NCBI RefSeq assembly: GCF_016925635.1
Contig: NZ_CP070490.1
Coordinates: forward strand, 124,001 to 188,000
Source of the DNA: Lysinibacillus fusiformis
GTDB taxonomy: Bacteria > Bacillota > Bacilli > Bacillales_A > Planococcaceae
Length of the DNA: 64,000 bases
Direction of reading: 5' to 3'
Numbering within the stretch: position 1 is the first letter of the stretch; the number at the start of each line of letters is the position of its first letter. Below, piece after piece: positions 18,062 to 26,324 of this stretch. Position numbers and translations under genes: made by a program. The notes under the pieces were generated by a model. That model was given only the letters and a program-made list of their open reading frames with translations. It was not told the DNA's origin and did no database searches.

Positions 18062-18631
18062 TTAAAGCTCGATGCCAAATAATGCACTCACCTTCTGTTC
18101 ATATGGGAGCAATTTTTCAGCCGATACCCCACTCTCGCGAAGCTCATGCAACATTTCTGTGTACAAGGCTAGCTTGTCATCTCGTAAAAAATCGATTTTA
18201 CGTTCATCAAAGGGTACATGAACTACTTCCACTCCAGCTTTTGCAAATAGTTCCTGTGCATATGGATTATTTTTATAATCTGTAGCGTAATACACACGTT
18301 CTATGCCAGCTTGAATAATGGACTTTGTACATGGTAAGCATGGAAAATGTGTCACATACAAGTCAGCACCTTTTGTCGGTGTTCCATATTTAGCACATTG
18401 CAGTAAGGCGTTCATTTCAGCATGTACGGTACGCACGCAATGGTTATCAACCACATAGCATCCTTTTTCGATACAATGCTCGTCCCCTGTAATGGAACCG
18501 TTATAGCCACCTGCAATAATGCGTTTATCACGCACAACCGTTGTTCCTACAGCTAGTCTTGTACATGTACTTCGTAATGCGAGTAAATGGCTTTGTGCCA
18601 TAAAAAATTGATCCCAAGTAATTCGCTCCAT
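18062..18631 (-). CDS. comEB: ComEB, dCMP deaminase family protein
   Basis: A zinc-dependent cytidine/deoxycytidylate deaminase-fold protein. The catalytic motif is HAEMNAL (His-Ala-Glu) and the zinc cysteines are in PCLPC; two further Cys/His groups near residues 54-67 match the regulatory site of dCMP deaminases. At 189 residues it matches B. subtilis ComEB, which is in the competence operon but is dispensable for transformation. GGAGG lies 7 bases before ATG. It sits between comEA and comEC. Confidence 0.93.
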   Translation of the reverse strand: MERITWDQFFMAQSHLLALRSTCTRLAVGTTVVRDKRIIAGGYNGSITGDEHCIEKGCYVVDNHCVRTVHAEMNALLQCAKYGTPTKGADLYVTHFPCLPCTKSIIQAGIERVYYATDYKNNPYAQELFAKAGVEVVHVPFDERKIDFLRDDKLALYTEMLHELRESGVSAEKLLPYEQKVSALFGIEL

Positions 18632-18737
18632 ATGACTACCTCCAAAAATTATCTAACAAATTATCTTTCTCTTGCTTTTCTACTATAGTGTAGCCCTTTT
18701 AGAAAAGGGGCGTCAATATCACATCATGTAAAAGCCT

Positions 18738-19367
18738 TTACTTTACGGTAATCGCATCCTTTAGCTTCTCAAATGTTTTATCACCAATACCACTCACATT
18801 TTTTAAGTCATCTATCGTTTGAAAGTGTCCATTTTCCTCTCGATACGTAAGGATACTTTGCGCTTTCGAAGGACCGATGCCTGGCAATGTTGCCAAAGTT
18901 GCCACATCAGCTTTATTAATATTAATCTTTTGCTCTTTATTATTACTTTCCATAGGTATCGTTAAAAGAGAAGGGGCTCCTTCTTCTAGCTGTTCGCCCT
19001 TGATAGGAATATAGATCACCATCTCATCCTGTACTTTTTGGGCATGATTGATAAGCTGTGTGTCAGCATTCTCTGTATAGCCACCAGCAAGCTGTACAAC
19101 ATCTTTTATACGTTGGTCTTGCTGAAGTTCATAAACGCCTGGATACATCACAGCACCCTTTATATCCACAAATATCTGCTGCATCACCGCTTCCTCAGCA
19201 GATGCACTCAAATTCTTTTCTTCAATAGGTTGGATTGTCTCGATGAGCTCTTCTTGGGGATGTGAAGAGTCAGAACTCGAAAAATAGAAGTAACAAAGTC
19301 CACTGACGACTAGTATGCTGGGGAATAACATACTTTTTTTGTACTTTTGCCATAAAGATTGGAGCAC
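18738..19367 (-). CDS. comEA: Competence protein ComEA, DNA receptor
   Basis: ComEA is the membrane-anchored receptor that binds double-stranded DNA for uptake. One N-terminal helix (MLFPSILVVSGLCYFYF) is followed by a linker, an SLBB domain (about 65-125, DIKGAVMYPGVYEL) and two helix-hairpin-helix motifs at the C-terminus (LATLPGIGPSKAQSIL and LKNVSGIGDKTFEKL) that contact DNA. GTG at 19367 is chosen because AAAGGA lies 7 bases before it; a TTG seven codons upstream has no ribosome site. It is first in comEA-comEB-comEC. No comER gene is found upstream; a repeat array occupies that space. Confidence 0.95.
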   Translation of the reverse strand: MLQSLWQKYKKSMLFPSILVVSGLCYFYFSSSDSSHPQEELIETIQPIEEKNLSASAEEAVMQQIFVDIKGAVMYPGVYELQQDQRIKDVVQLAGGYTENADTQLINHAQKVQDEMVIYIPIKGEQLEEGAPSLLTIPMESNNKEQKININKADVATLATLPGIGPSKAQSILTYREENGHFQTIDDLKNVSGIGDKTFEKLKDAITVK

Positions 19368-19507
19368 AGTACCATCCTTTCCTTGCAAAAGGTCATCATA
19401 TGGAGTTACATATATCTTACACTATGGTTAGTTGGTTGAAAATGATAAAAAAATTTCAGGCATTTCTCTTTACCTGTTGAAGAGAGCTATCCTCTTACTT
19501 TAGCCTT

Positions 19508-19724
19508 TCTATCCACCTGTTCTAGTGTTCTATCCGCTACTTTAGCCTTTCTATCCACCTGTTCAGGAGTTCTATCTGCTACTTTAGCTTTTTTATCCAC
19601 CTATACAGGTTCTATCCGCTACTTTAGTTTTTCTATCCACCTGTTCAGGAGTTCTATCCGCTACTTTCGACTCTCTATCCACCTGTTCTAGAGTTCTATC
19701 CGCTACTTCACCCTTTCTATCCAT
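19508..19724. repeat. Tandem array with a core every 21 bp (about 42-bp double units)
   Basis: The core TCTATCC(A/G)C starts at 19508, 19529, 19550, 19571, 19592, 19611, 19632, 19653, 19674, 19695 and 19716. The step is 21 bases except for one 19-base step. The cores alternate CAC and CGC types, so the true unit is 42 bp: one half continues CTGTTCAGGAG, the other TACTTTAGC. Read on the minus strand it would encode repeats of VDRKAKVADRTPEQ, but the 2-base deletion shifts the frame to a stop and there is no ribosome site. It fills the gap between comEA and the yqeM terminator. Confidence 0.9.
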
Positions 19725-19725
19725 C

Positions 19726-19759
19726 AAAAAAGCCACACTGCCTCTTACACAGTGTAGCT
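19726..19759 (-). terminator. Terminator of the yqeG-yqeM operon
   Basis: On the minus strand AGCTACACTG (19759-19750) pairs with CAGTGTGGCT (19740-19731), followed by TTTTTT. It lies 10 bases beyond the yqeM stop, and the repeat array begins right after it. Confidence 0.9.
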
Positions 19760-19768
19760 TCTTTTTCT

Positions 19769-20506
19769 TTATTTCACCGCACGAATGAAAATGCGTTCAC
19801 TTTCATCATCAGGTGCCTCATCCGTAAAGTCTGCTGTGATTTCCACATAACTAAAACCGATGGCACATAACCAAGTCATATACTGCTCGATAGTGAAAGT
19901 ACGTTGCACGTGCTCCTCATCAAAGCGTTCATATAATTCACTTGACTTCTCTCGCACATAGAAGGTCATTTGATGAATAACCGAATGCTCGAAGTCAGCA
20001 GGCTCCGTATGCCAAATATAGCTAATATCACCGTCATCATACGTGAACGGACCATCTAAAAAAATCTCATTCATTTTAAATAATGAGTGAACATCAAAAA
20101 ACAGCTGACCCCCATCACGCAAAGCCGTATAGATACGTTCTAATGTGGTATAGACAGACTGCTCCTCTACTACGTAATTCAAGGAGTCAATTGTGATCGT
20201 GACAATATCCATTTCCTCAAACCCGTCTAGTTCGACCATAGACATACAGTATAATGGAGCATGGTAACCTGCACCAGCAAAGCGTTCTGCTGCAATGGAC
20301 AGCATCTCTTCTGATAAATCGATTCCACTGACTTGATAGCCAGACTGTGCAAATAACAAGCTAAGTACACCAGTGCCACAACCAATATCTAAAAGTTTTG
20401 GGTATTGGCTGCTTGGTGCATGTTGTACAACCCAATCTACATAGAGATTGTAAGGAATATCCGTTTGAAGCTCATCATAGACATGGGCAAAGCGTTCGTA
20501 ACTCAC
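19769..20506 (-). CDS. yqeM: YqeM, class I SAM-dependent methyltransferase
   Basis: A 245-residue Rossmann-fold methyltransferase. SAM motif I is LLDIGCGTGVLSLLFAQSG (about 38-56), followed by the acidic end of strand 2 (VSGIDLSEEML). MSYERFAHVYDEL at the start is typical of YqeM. The substrate is unknown. It starts with GTG at 20506 directly after the rsfS stop (TAAGTG), so it is translationally coupled. It is the last gene of the long yqeG-yqeH-aroE-yhbY-nadD-yqeK-rsfS-yqeM series. Confidence 0.88.
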   Translation of the reverse strand: MSYERFAHVYDELQTDIPYNLYVDWVVQHAPSSQYPKLLDIGCGTGVLSLLFAQSGYQVSGIDLSEEMLSIAAERFAGAGYHAPLYCMSMVELDGFEEMDIVTITIDSLNYVVEEQSVYTTLERIYTALRDGGQLFFDVHSLFKMNEIFLDGPFTYDDGDISYIWHTEPADFEHSVIHQMTFYVREKSSELYERFDEEHVQRTFTIEQYMTWLCAIGFSYVEITADFTDEAPDDESERIFIRAVK

Positions 20507-20851
20507 TTAGGCCTCTGGCATGTCTAGTTGCGGTGCATCGCCCCAAAGACGCTCTAAATTATAATAAGCACGCTCATCCTTATGGAATACATGTGCCACT
20601 ACATCTCCTAAGTCGACAAGTACCCAACGAGCTCCATCGAAACCTTCGACACGGCGAATTTCATAGCCATCTTTTTCAGCTACATCCTGTAATTCACGCG
20701 CAATTGCTTGCACTTGGCGATCTGAGTTACCATGAGCAATGATAAAATAGTCCGCTAAAAGGGAAATTCCTTGCATATTTAAAACGACAATGTCCTCACC
20801 ATGTTTGTCGTCAATTGCTTTGTACGCTGCTTGTAATAAAGTTGAAGTCAT
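20507..20851 (-). CDS. rsfS: Ribosomal silencing factor RsfS
   Basis: RsfS binds ribosomal protein L14 on the 50S subunit and blocks subunit joining under starvation. The 114 residues include DIVVLNMQGISLLADYFII, HGNSDRQVQAIA and the conserved WVLVDLGDVVAHVFH, with the acidic C-terminal tail and length normal for the family. Its ATG overlaps the yqeK stop (ATGA), and yqeM begins at its own stop. Confidence 0.96.
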   Translation of the reverse strand: MTSTLLQAAYKAIDDKHGEDIVVLNMQGISLLADYFIIAHGNSDRQVQAIARELQDVAEKDGYEIRRVEGFDGARWVLVDLGDVVAHVFHKDERAYYNLERLWGDAPQLDMPEA

Positions 20852-21420
20852 CCTTCACTTTCCTCTCTGTTCATCATATCGTTATAACATTCTATTGATA
20901 AAGGATAAATTGGCTGCTTTGTGTCAATTAAAAATGCCAAAGTATGACGTACACATGCACTCATCGCCTTATCCAAATTTTTTTGCGCTTTTTTGCGTAG
21001 ACGATCAACACCATCAAATCGACGGTTCGGTTCAATCATATCTGCGACAAAAATGATTTTTTCTAAACGGCTCATACCAGCGCGCCCAGTTGTATGGAAA
21101 CGAATAGCATTCAACAGCTCTTCGTCTGTGATGGCAAACTCACTTTGTGCTATATATGCTCCGACTGGACCATGTAGTAATTCACTGCCCCACCCAATGA
21201 GTCTTGCATCTAATTCTTCATCACGAACGATCTTCTCCATCCACTCAATGTCTGCATATTTAGCAATATCGTGGAGGATAGCTGCTGTTTCAGCTTTTTT
21301 CACGTCCTCTCCATACTTTTGAGCTAGGTCGATGGCCGTTTCCATCACACCGATTGTATGAATATAACGTTTTTCAGGCATTCTTGGCTTAATCGCCGCT
21401 AAATACTGTTCGCGTTCCAT
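20848..21420 (-). CDS. yqeK: YqeK, HD-domain symmetrical Ap4A hydrolase
   Basis: A 190-residue HD phosphohydrolase. The metal ligands are visible as RYIHTIGVMETA (first His), AAILHDIAKY (His-Asp) and later HGPVGAYIA and IRFHTTGR, the order of the YqeK family. Relatives cleave diadenosine tetraphosphate to two ADP. The ATG at 21420 has AGAGGAAGG upstream and lies inside the end of nadD, giving a 32-base overlap. Confidence 0.92.
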   Translation of the reverse strand: MEREQYLAAIKPRMPEKRYIHTIGVMETAIDLAQKYGEDVKKAETAAILHDIAKYADIEWMEKIVRDEELDARLIGWGSELLHGPVGAYIAQSEFAITDEELLNAIRFHTTGRAGMSRLEKIIFVADMIEPNRRFDGVDRLRKKAQKNLDKAMSACVRHTLAFLIDTKQPIYPLSIECYNDMMNREESEG

Positions 21421-21979
21421 AAAGACCTTCCTCTCGTATGAACGTCTCTACCGCTTCTGGTAGTAAAAATGTCACCGTTCCTCCAGTCGCAAGGCGTTCA
21501 CGAATCAGTGTGGACGATAAATCGATTTGAGGCACTTCCACCATACTTATAGGGTACTCGGTTGTCGCCACTGTCCCTGGACGCTTTACTCCGACAAACT
21601 GAACTAGTTTCACTAAATCATCGATACAATGCCATGTATGTAGCGAATCAATCATATCGCCACCGATGATAAAGTAGAATTTTACATTCGGTTCTCTTCT
21701 ACACAAGGCAGAAAGTGTCTCATAGGAATAGGATACGCCACCCTTCTCAAGCTCATACGACTCTACTGAAAAATAAGGAAATGGACGAATCGCACGCTTT
21801 ACCATTTCAAGTCGTTCGACATTACTGGCATCAAAACGTGCATGCTTATGTGGTGGTATGGCATTAGGCATAAAGCGAATTTCATCAAGTTCTAGCGCAT
21901 GAAATACTTCATTTGCCATCAAAAGATGCCCCATATGTGGTGGATTAAATGTACCTCCTAGTAAACCGACCCTTTTCAT
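21389..21979 (-). CDS. nadD: Nicotinate-nucleotide adenylyltransferase
   Basis: NadD adenylates nicotinate mononucleotide in NAD synthesis. The nucleotidyltransferase start VGLLGGTFNPPHMGHLLMA contains the (H/T)xGH motif (HMGH), and the C-terminal ISMVEVPQIDLSSTLIRERL carries the S-T-x-I-R motif. It is 196 residues long. AAGGTGA precedes the ATG. It overlaps yqeK and follows yhbY by 9 bases. Confidence 0.96.
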   Translation of the reverse strand: MKRVGLLGGTFNPPHMGHLLMANEVFHALELDEIRFMPNAIPPHKHARFDASNVERLEMVKRAIRPFPYFSVESYELEKGGVSYSYETLSALCRREPNVKFYFIIGGDMIDSLHTWHCIDDLVKLVQFVGVKRPGTVATTEYPISMVEVPQIDLSSTLIRERLATGGTVTFLLPEAVETFIREEGLYGTRTVFSGD

Positions 21980-21988
21980 CGTCTCACC

Positions 21989-22291
21989 TTATTTCGTTGC
22001 TTTTGGTAATACAATCTTTTTATGATTGCGTGACTCTTTATATAAAACAACTGTTAGGCCGATTAATTGGACAAGCTCCGCATGAGCGCCTGTTGCTAAT
22101 GCTTCAGCGACTTCATGTTTATCCTCCTCACAGTTATCTAAAATACGTACTTTAATTAACTCACGTACTTCTAATGCCTCACGAATTTGCTTTGTCATTT
22201 CATCATTAACGCCGCCTTTTCCTACTTGGAAAATTGGTGTTAAATGGTGTGCTTCTGCACGTAAAAAACGTTTCTGTTTACCTGTTAACAT
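21989..22291 (-). CDS. yhbY: YhbY-type CRM-domain RNA-binding protein
   Basis: A 100-residue single CRM-domain protein (YqeI in B. subtilis). It shows LTGKQKRFLRAEAHHLTPIF, then QVGKGGVNDEM with the GxxG RNA-binding loop, and a basic C-terminus HKKIVLPKATK. Homologues associate with pre-50S ribosomal particles. AGGAGG lies 12 bases before ATG, within the end of aroE. Confidence 0.93.
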   Translation of the reverse strand: MLTGKQKRFLRAEAHHLTPIFQVGKGGVNDEMTKQIREALEVRELIKVRILDNCEEDKHEVAEALATGAHAELVQLIGLTVVLYKESRNHKKIVLPKATK

Positions 22292-22296
22292 AAAAA

Positions 22297-23127
22297 TTAG
22301 TTTCCTCCTAATTGCGCCTTCAGTTGCGCAATCATTGAATTTGTATTTGGATAGTTTCCTAACCAGTGTTCAAAAGCGATGGCTCCTTGATGGACAAACA
22401 TCCCTAAGCCCGTGACGATCGTTGCCCCTTTTTCTTCAGCCGCTTGTAAAAAAGGCGTCATTAATGGATTATACACAATATCCGCAACAATTGCTCCTTT
22501 CATCAGCCGATCTAATGAAAATGGCATCGAAAAATTGCCCGTGGAAAGACCAGCCGATGTCATTTGCACAATAATGCTGAAATCAGCTAGCGTCTCTTCC
22601 GCTTCTTGTAATGAAATGGCACGTCCCATACCCATTTCATCAATAACCGTTTGTGCATTCTCCACTGTACGATTGGCAATGGTTAAATGAAAATAGCCTT
22701 GTTGCTGCATAGCAAAGGCAATGCCACGAGCAGCACCACCAGCACCAACAAGTAATACAGGCTTGTCTTTATGAGATACTCCAACGGCTTCTTCGAGTGA
22801 TCGAACAAAACCTATACCATCTGTATTATAGCCTTTCAGCTTTCCTTCTGTTGTTCGTACAACTGTATTCACTGCGCCCATTTTTTGTGCCAGCTCATCT
22901 AGCTCATCTAGATATGGAATGATTGCTGTTTTATGAGGTATTGTCACGTTCCAGCCACTTGCGCCTAATGTCTTCAAACCAGCAATAGCTGATTCTAATT
23001 GGGCCGGCGTGACATGTAAAGGAATATATGTTGCATCAATGGACATGTCCTCGAACCAAGCATTGTGCATGGCAGGTGATTTTGAATGTTCAATTGGATC
23101 ACCCATAACTGCAAACCACTTCTTCAT
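22297..23127 (-). CDS. aroE: Shikimate dehydrogenase (NADP)
   Basis: AroE reduces 3-dehydroshikimate to shikimate in aromatic amino acid synthesis. The substrate site shows MGDPIEHSKSPAMHN (Ser-x-Ser) and VTIPHKT (catalytic Lys). The nucleotide loop is VLLVGAGGAARGIAFAM and the basic NADP-binding motif is ANRT. It is 276 residues long. GAGGGA precedes the ATG. It lies between yqeH and yhbY, as in B. subtilis (there named aroD). Confidence 0.97.
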   Translation of the reverse strand: MKKWFAVMGDPIEHSKSPAMHNAWFEDMSIDATYIPLHVTPAQLESAIAGLKTLGASGWNVTIPHKTAIIPYLDELDELAQKMGAVNTVVRTTEGKLKGYNTDGIGFVRSLEEAVGVSHKDKPVLLVGAGGAARGIAFAMQQQGYFHLTIANRTVENAQTVIDEMGMGRAISLQEAEETLADFSIIVQMTSAGLSTGNFSMPFSLDRLMKGAIVADIVYNPLMTPFLQAAEEKGATIVTGLGMFVHQGAIAFEHWLGNYPNTNSMIAQLKAQLGGN

Positions 23128-23160
23128 GTTCTAGTCCCTCTCTCTACTATGTCCTTCCAT

Positions 23161-24264
23161 TTAAATCAGTGAAGGACGAATTGAAACTTGTACACCTTTT
23201 GGTGCGTAAGCTGCTACTACTACATTGGCATGCTGAACAGTAATCCAGCCTAGCCCAGAAAATACAACATCTGTTTTCTCTTCTTTGATGGAAAATTCAT
23301 GACGAACCAATGGCGGCAGCTGGTCGATAAATTCCGCAGTTGGGGGTGCCAATAGTTCTCCTTTATGTTCTTCATATAACGCATCTGCCTTCTCAAGCTT
23401 TGTACGATGAATTGGTAAATCATTTGCCACATGGATTGTAAAGGCAGAACGGTCTCCCTGAATAAAATCAAATCTCGCCAATGCACCAATAAACAAGGTT
23501 TGCCCAGCATTTTGTTGGTAGACTTTCGGCTTAATTTCTTTTTTCGGCATAATATATTTTAATTCACTTGAATCAATATGATGAGCCATTTGATGGTGAT
23601 TAATAATACCTGGTGTATCATATAATGCACTACCATCATCTAATGGAATGTCAATCATGTCTAAAGTAGTGCCTGGGAAATGTGAGGTTGTGATAACTTC
23701 ACCCTCCCCTGTTGCCTGCTTAATAATTCGGTTAATGAACGTAGATTTCCCAACATTTGTACAGCCAACAACATATACATTTTGTCCTTTGCGATACGCA
23801 TCGATGGCTTCCATTGCTTCTGCCATCCCTTTGCCTTTATGGGCGCTGACTAATAGGACATCGACAGGTTGTAGTCCAAGAGCCTTTGCTTCTCGTTTCA
23901 ACCAGTTGATAACCTTTTTCGGTTTCACTGATTTTGGTAATAAATCTGCTTTGTTGGCAATCAATAGGACAGGATTCTTCCCTACAAATCGGTGAAGTCC
24001 AGGTAGCCAACTTCCATTAAAATCAAATATATCAACAATTTTTACGATTAAGCCTTGCTGTGTACCAAGACCATTTAAAATACGTAAAAAATCGTCATCT
24101 GTTAATGATACTGGTTGAATTTCATTGTAATTCTTCAAACGGAAGCAACGTTGGCAAATGACCACATCCTTTTCTAATGATGATGGGGGTGCATACCCAA
24201 CTGCTGTTTTATCTTCTGTTTGAATTGTTGTACCACAGCCAATACAATTTGGCATTTCAATCAT
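23161..24264 (-). CDS. yqeH: YqeH, circularly permuted GTPase of 30S assembly
   Basis: A 367-residue GTPase needed for 16S rRNA and 30S subunit maturation. A zinc finger is at the N-terminus (CIGCG ... CQRCF). The GTPase motifs are permuted: G4 NKADLLP comes first, then G1 VVGCTNVGKSTF, G3 DTPG and the C-terminal RNA-binding domain. ATG at 24264 overlaps the yqeG stop (ATGA) and has GGGAGG upstream; a TTG five codons earlier is rejected. Confidence 0.95.
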   Translation of the reverse strand: MIEMPNCIGCGTTIQTEDKTAVGYAPPSSLEKDVVICQRCFRLKNYNEIQPVSLTDDDFLRILNGLGTQQGLIVKIVDIFDFNGSWLPGLHRFVGKNPVLLIANKADLLPKSVKPKKVINWLKREAKALGLQPVDVLLVSAHKGKGMAEAMEAIDAYRKGQNVYVVGCTNVGKSTFINRIIKQATGEGEVITTSHFPGTTLDMIDIPLDDGSALYDTPGIINHHQMAHHIDSSELKYIMPKKEIKPKVYQQNAGQTLFIGALARFDFIQGDRSAFTIHVANDLPIHRTKLEKADALYEEHKGELLAPPTAEFIDQLPPLVRHEFSIKEEKTDVVFSGLGWITVQHANVVVAAYAPKGVQVSIRPSLI

Positions 24265-24782
24265 TCTTGTTCCTCCCAAGTTATAATTCCTTTTCGTTTC
24301 AAATCATTAAATACGCGACGTTCAATGAAACGATTCAATTTTGTTACAAGCCCATCTGATTGTGCAACAGGCTTCACAAGCACTGTGTGTAAGCCTAAGC
24401 GGTTTGCTCCCATTACATCTGTAAGGAGTTGATCTCCTACCATAACCACTTCATTTGGACGCAAGCCTAGTTGAATCAGCGCATTATAAAAAGCATTACG
24501 AAGTGGCTTTTTCGCCTTGTGAATATACGGGATACCTAATGGCTCAGCAAAATGCTTCACACGAGCTTCATTGTTATTCGACGCAATAATAACACGAATA
24601 CCTGATTCTTTCATAATGCGTAACCAAATGATTAGCTCCTCTGTTGCATCTGGACGATCCCATTCAACAAGCGTATTATCTAAATCCGTAATGATTCCTC
24701 TAATCCCTAATTCCTGTAACTTTTCCGGCGTAATTTCAAAAATATTCGTCACAAATTCGTTCGGTAATAAAAAATTATACAA
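24261..24782 (-). CDS. yqeG: YqeG, HAD-superfamily IIIA phosphatase
   Basis: A 173-residue HAD phosphatase. Motif I is ITDLDNTLVEWD (nucleophile Asp in DLDNT), motif II IIASNN, the lysine KAKKP and motif III MVGDQLLTDVMGANR. The physiological substrate is not established. It starts with TTG at 24782 behind AGGGG. It is the first gene of the yqeG-to-yqeM series and is followed by psd upstream on the same strand, 36 bases away. Confidence 0.93.
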   Translation of the reverse strand: MYNFLLPNEFVTNIFEITPEKLQELGIRGIITDLDNTLVEWDRPDATEELIIWLRIMKESGIRVIIASNNNEARVKHFAEPLGIPYIHKAKKPLRNAFYNALIQLGLRPNEVVMVGDQLLTDVMGANRLGLHTVLVKPVAQSDGLVTKLNRFIERRVFNDLKRKGIITWEEQE

Positions 24783-24818
24783 AATAGCGACCCCTAATCT
24801 TAACGTATTATTCGACCA

Positions 24819-25601
24819 TTATAGCATATTTGCAAAAGCTTCACCCATTCGAATTGGGCTGCCTTTTACAACATTATCCGTAAATTTAATCGTATCCTTT
24901 TCAAACAGCATCACAACAGTTGAACCAAATGAGAAATAACCAACTTCCTGCCCCTTACGCCATTTCGTTGTTGTATTGGTAAGCACAATGGAATTCACAA
25001 AGGTCGCACCCACTTTGATAAAGGCAACATGCTGATTATTAGCTGTTTTTAGCTCTGTCACTAAACGATAATTATGAGAAATTGGTTTTTTACCGTATGT
25101 AAGACCTAGCTGATTCACAGGATAAGATTTCTGACCAAGTGTATATTGTCGCAATACTTCTCCATCTATCGGGCTATGGATACGATGATAATCAGCAGGA
25201 CTTAAATAAAATACGATATAATGTCCGTCTGCATATTGTGCTGCTCGTTCTGTATTACCAAGTAAATCTTGTAATGCATAGGGTTTGCCCTTCACAAGAA
25301 ATGTCATATCCCATTCAATACGTCCAAAGGATTCCACTTTGGCATCCACAGGGCTGGCATAAACGGTAGGACTTTGTTCAATAGGTCGAGCCTCTTCTAT
25401 CAGTTCTCTTGTAAAAAAATCATGTAAACACGAAAATTGTTGTTGTTTTTTTGAAACTTCTTCAAGGTTAATATCGTATAACTTCATGTAGCTTGGAATT
25501 ATACGTTTACTCCACTTCGCTTTCGCAATTGCTTGCAAAAGATGGGAAGATTGCTTACCATTCGTTAGTTCTATCAAGCGTTGATATAGTTTTTCTTTCA
25601 T
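24819..25601 (-). CDS. psd: Phosphatidylserine decarboxylase proenzyme
   Basis: Psd makes phosphatidylethanolamine by decarboxylating phosphatidylserine, using a pyruvoyl group formed by self-cleavage. The cleavage site is FSFGSTVVMLFE near residue 228 (Gly-Ser-Thr), and the His residues in YLSPADYHRIHSPIDGEV belong to the active site. It has 260 residues. The divergent neighbour pssA makes its substrate, so the two form a phosphatidylethanolamine pair. Confidence 0.96.
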   Translation of the reverse strand: MKEKLYQRLIELTNGKQSSHLLQAIAKAKWSKRIIPSYMKLYDINLEEVSKKQQQFSCLHDFFTRELIEEARPIEQSPTVYASPVDAKVESFGRIEWDMTFLVKGKPYALQDLLGNTERAAQYADGHYIVFYLSPADYHRIHSPIDGEVLRQYTLGQKSYPVNQLGLTYGKKPISHNYRLVTELKTANNQHVAFIKVGATFVNSIVLTNTTTKWRKGQEVGYFSFGSTVVMLFEKDTIKFTDNVVKGSPIRMGEAFANML

Positions 25602-25695
25602 ACAGTAAAACCCCTATCCATTAATTTAGACTGTCAATTTTTTCGCATTCGAAGTATAATGGTACAATATCTTAAGTGCAAAGGAGTGATCCCCC

Positions 25696-26238
25696 TTGTT
25701 TTTTTATCACAAGTTGGTGGATACCACGGTTAAGAAAATGAAATCGCACGCAGCTAACTTCATCACAATTAGTAATATGTCCTTTGGAGGCGCGGCTATT
25801 ATGGCCACTTTACATGAATACTATAGCTATAGTGTCTTGTTTATCTTTTTAGCAGCTCTTCTTGATCGCTACGATGGTAAGGTAGCGAGAGCGCTCGGAC
25901 AAGTGTCTGAATTAGGTAAACAATTAGATTCTATGAGTGATATTATATCATTTGGTGTGGCGCCTGCATTATTAATGTATGAAGTTGTTCTAGTTGATTT
26001 TGGTTTTGTCGGCATGATGATGGCCGTATTATTTATCGTCTGTGGCGCGATGCGTTTAGCTCGCTTCAATATTAGTGAAGCAAACGGTTATTTCACAGGT
26101 TTACCAATTACAGCCGCAGGTACGTTCTTAACTTTAACGTATTTCGCAGCTAATACGTTCCATCCGGCATTTTATCTTTTCCTTTTTCCCATTTTAGCTT
26201 TACTCATGATTAGTACATTTACGCTAAAAAAAGTGTAA
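25696..26238 (+). CDS. pssA: CDP-diacylglycerol-serine O-phosphatidyltransferase
   Basis: PssA transfers phosphatidate from CDP-diacylglycerol to serine at the membrane. The CDP-alcohol phosphotransferase motif DG(x2)AR(x8)G(x3)D(x3)D is complete in DGKVARALGQVSELGKQLD plus SMSD. Five or six membrane helices fill the 180 residues. It starts with TTG at 25696 behind AAGGAG. It is divergent from psd, which uses its product. Confidence 0.95.
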   Translation: MFFYHKLVDTTVKKMKSHAANFITISNMSFGGAAIMATLHEYYSYSVLFIFLAALLDRYDGKVARALGQVSELGKQLDSMSDIISFGVAPALLMYEVVLVDFGFVGMMMAVLFIVCGAMRLARFNISEANGYFTGLPITAAGTFLTLTYFAANTFHPAFYLFLFPILALLMISTFTLKKV

Positions 26239-26264
26239 CAGCACATTTGCTGTTGCACTTTTTT
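26224..26264 (+). terminator. pssA terminator
   Basis: AAAAAAGTGTAACAGC pairs with GCTGTTGCACTTTTTT around ACATTT. It starts within the last codons of pssA. Confidence 0.9.
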
Positions 26265-26324
26265 CATTTCCCACAGTTTTTAAACATATACTGTCGAAAA
26301 ATGGGGAAAGGATGAAATCATTCA

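Noticed and set aside
19389-19507. comER gene beside comEA
   Set aside because: In B. subtilis comER lies here; no open frame with its pyrroline-reductase pattern is present in this gap.
19480-19726. Repeat peptide VDRKAKVADRTPEQ on the minus strand
   Set aside because: A 2-base deletion shifts the frame to a stop. No ribosome site or upstream promoter is seen; it starts inside a terminator tail.
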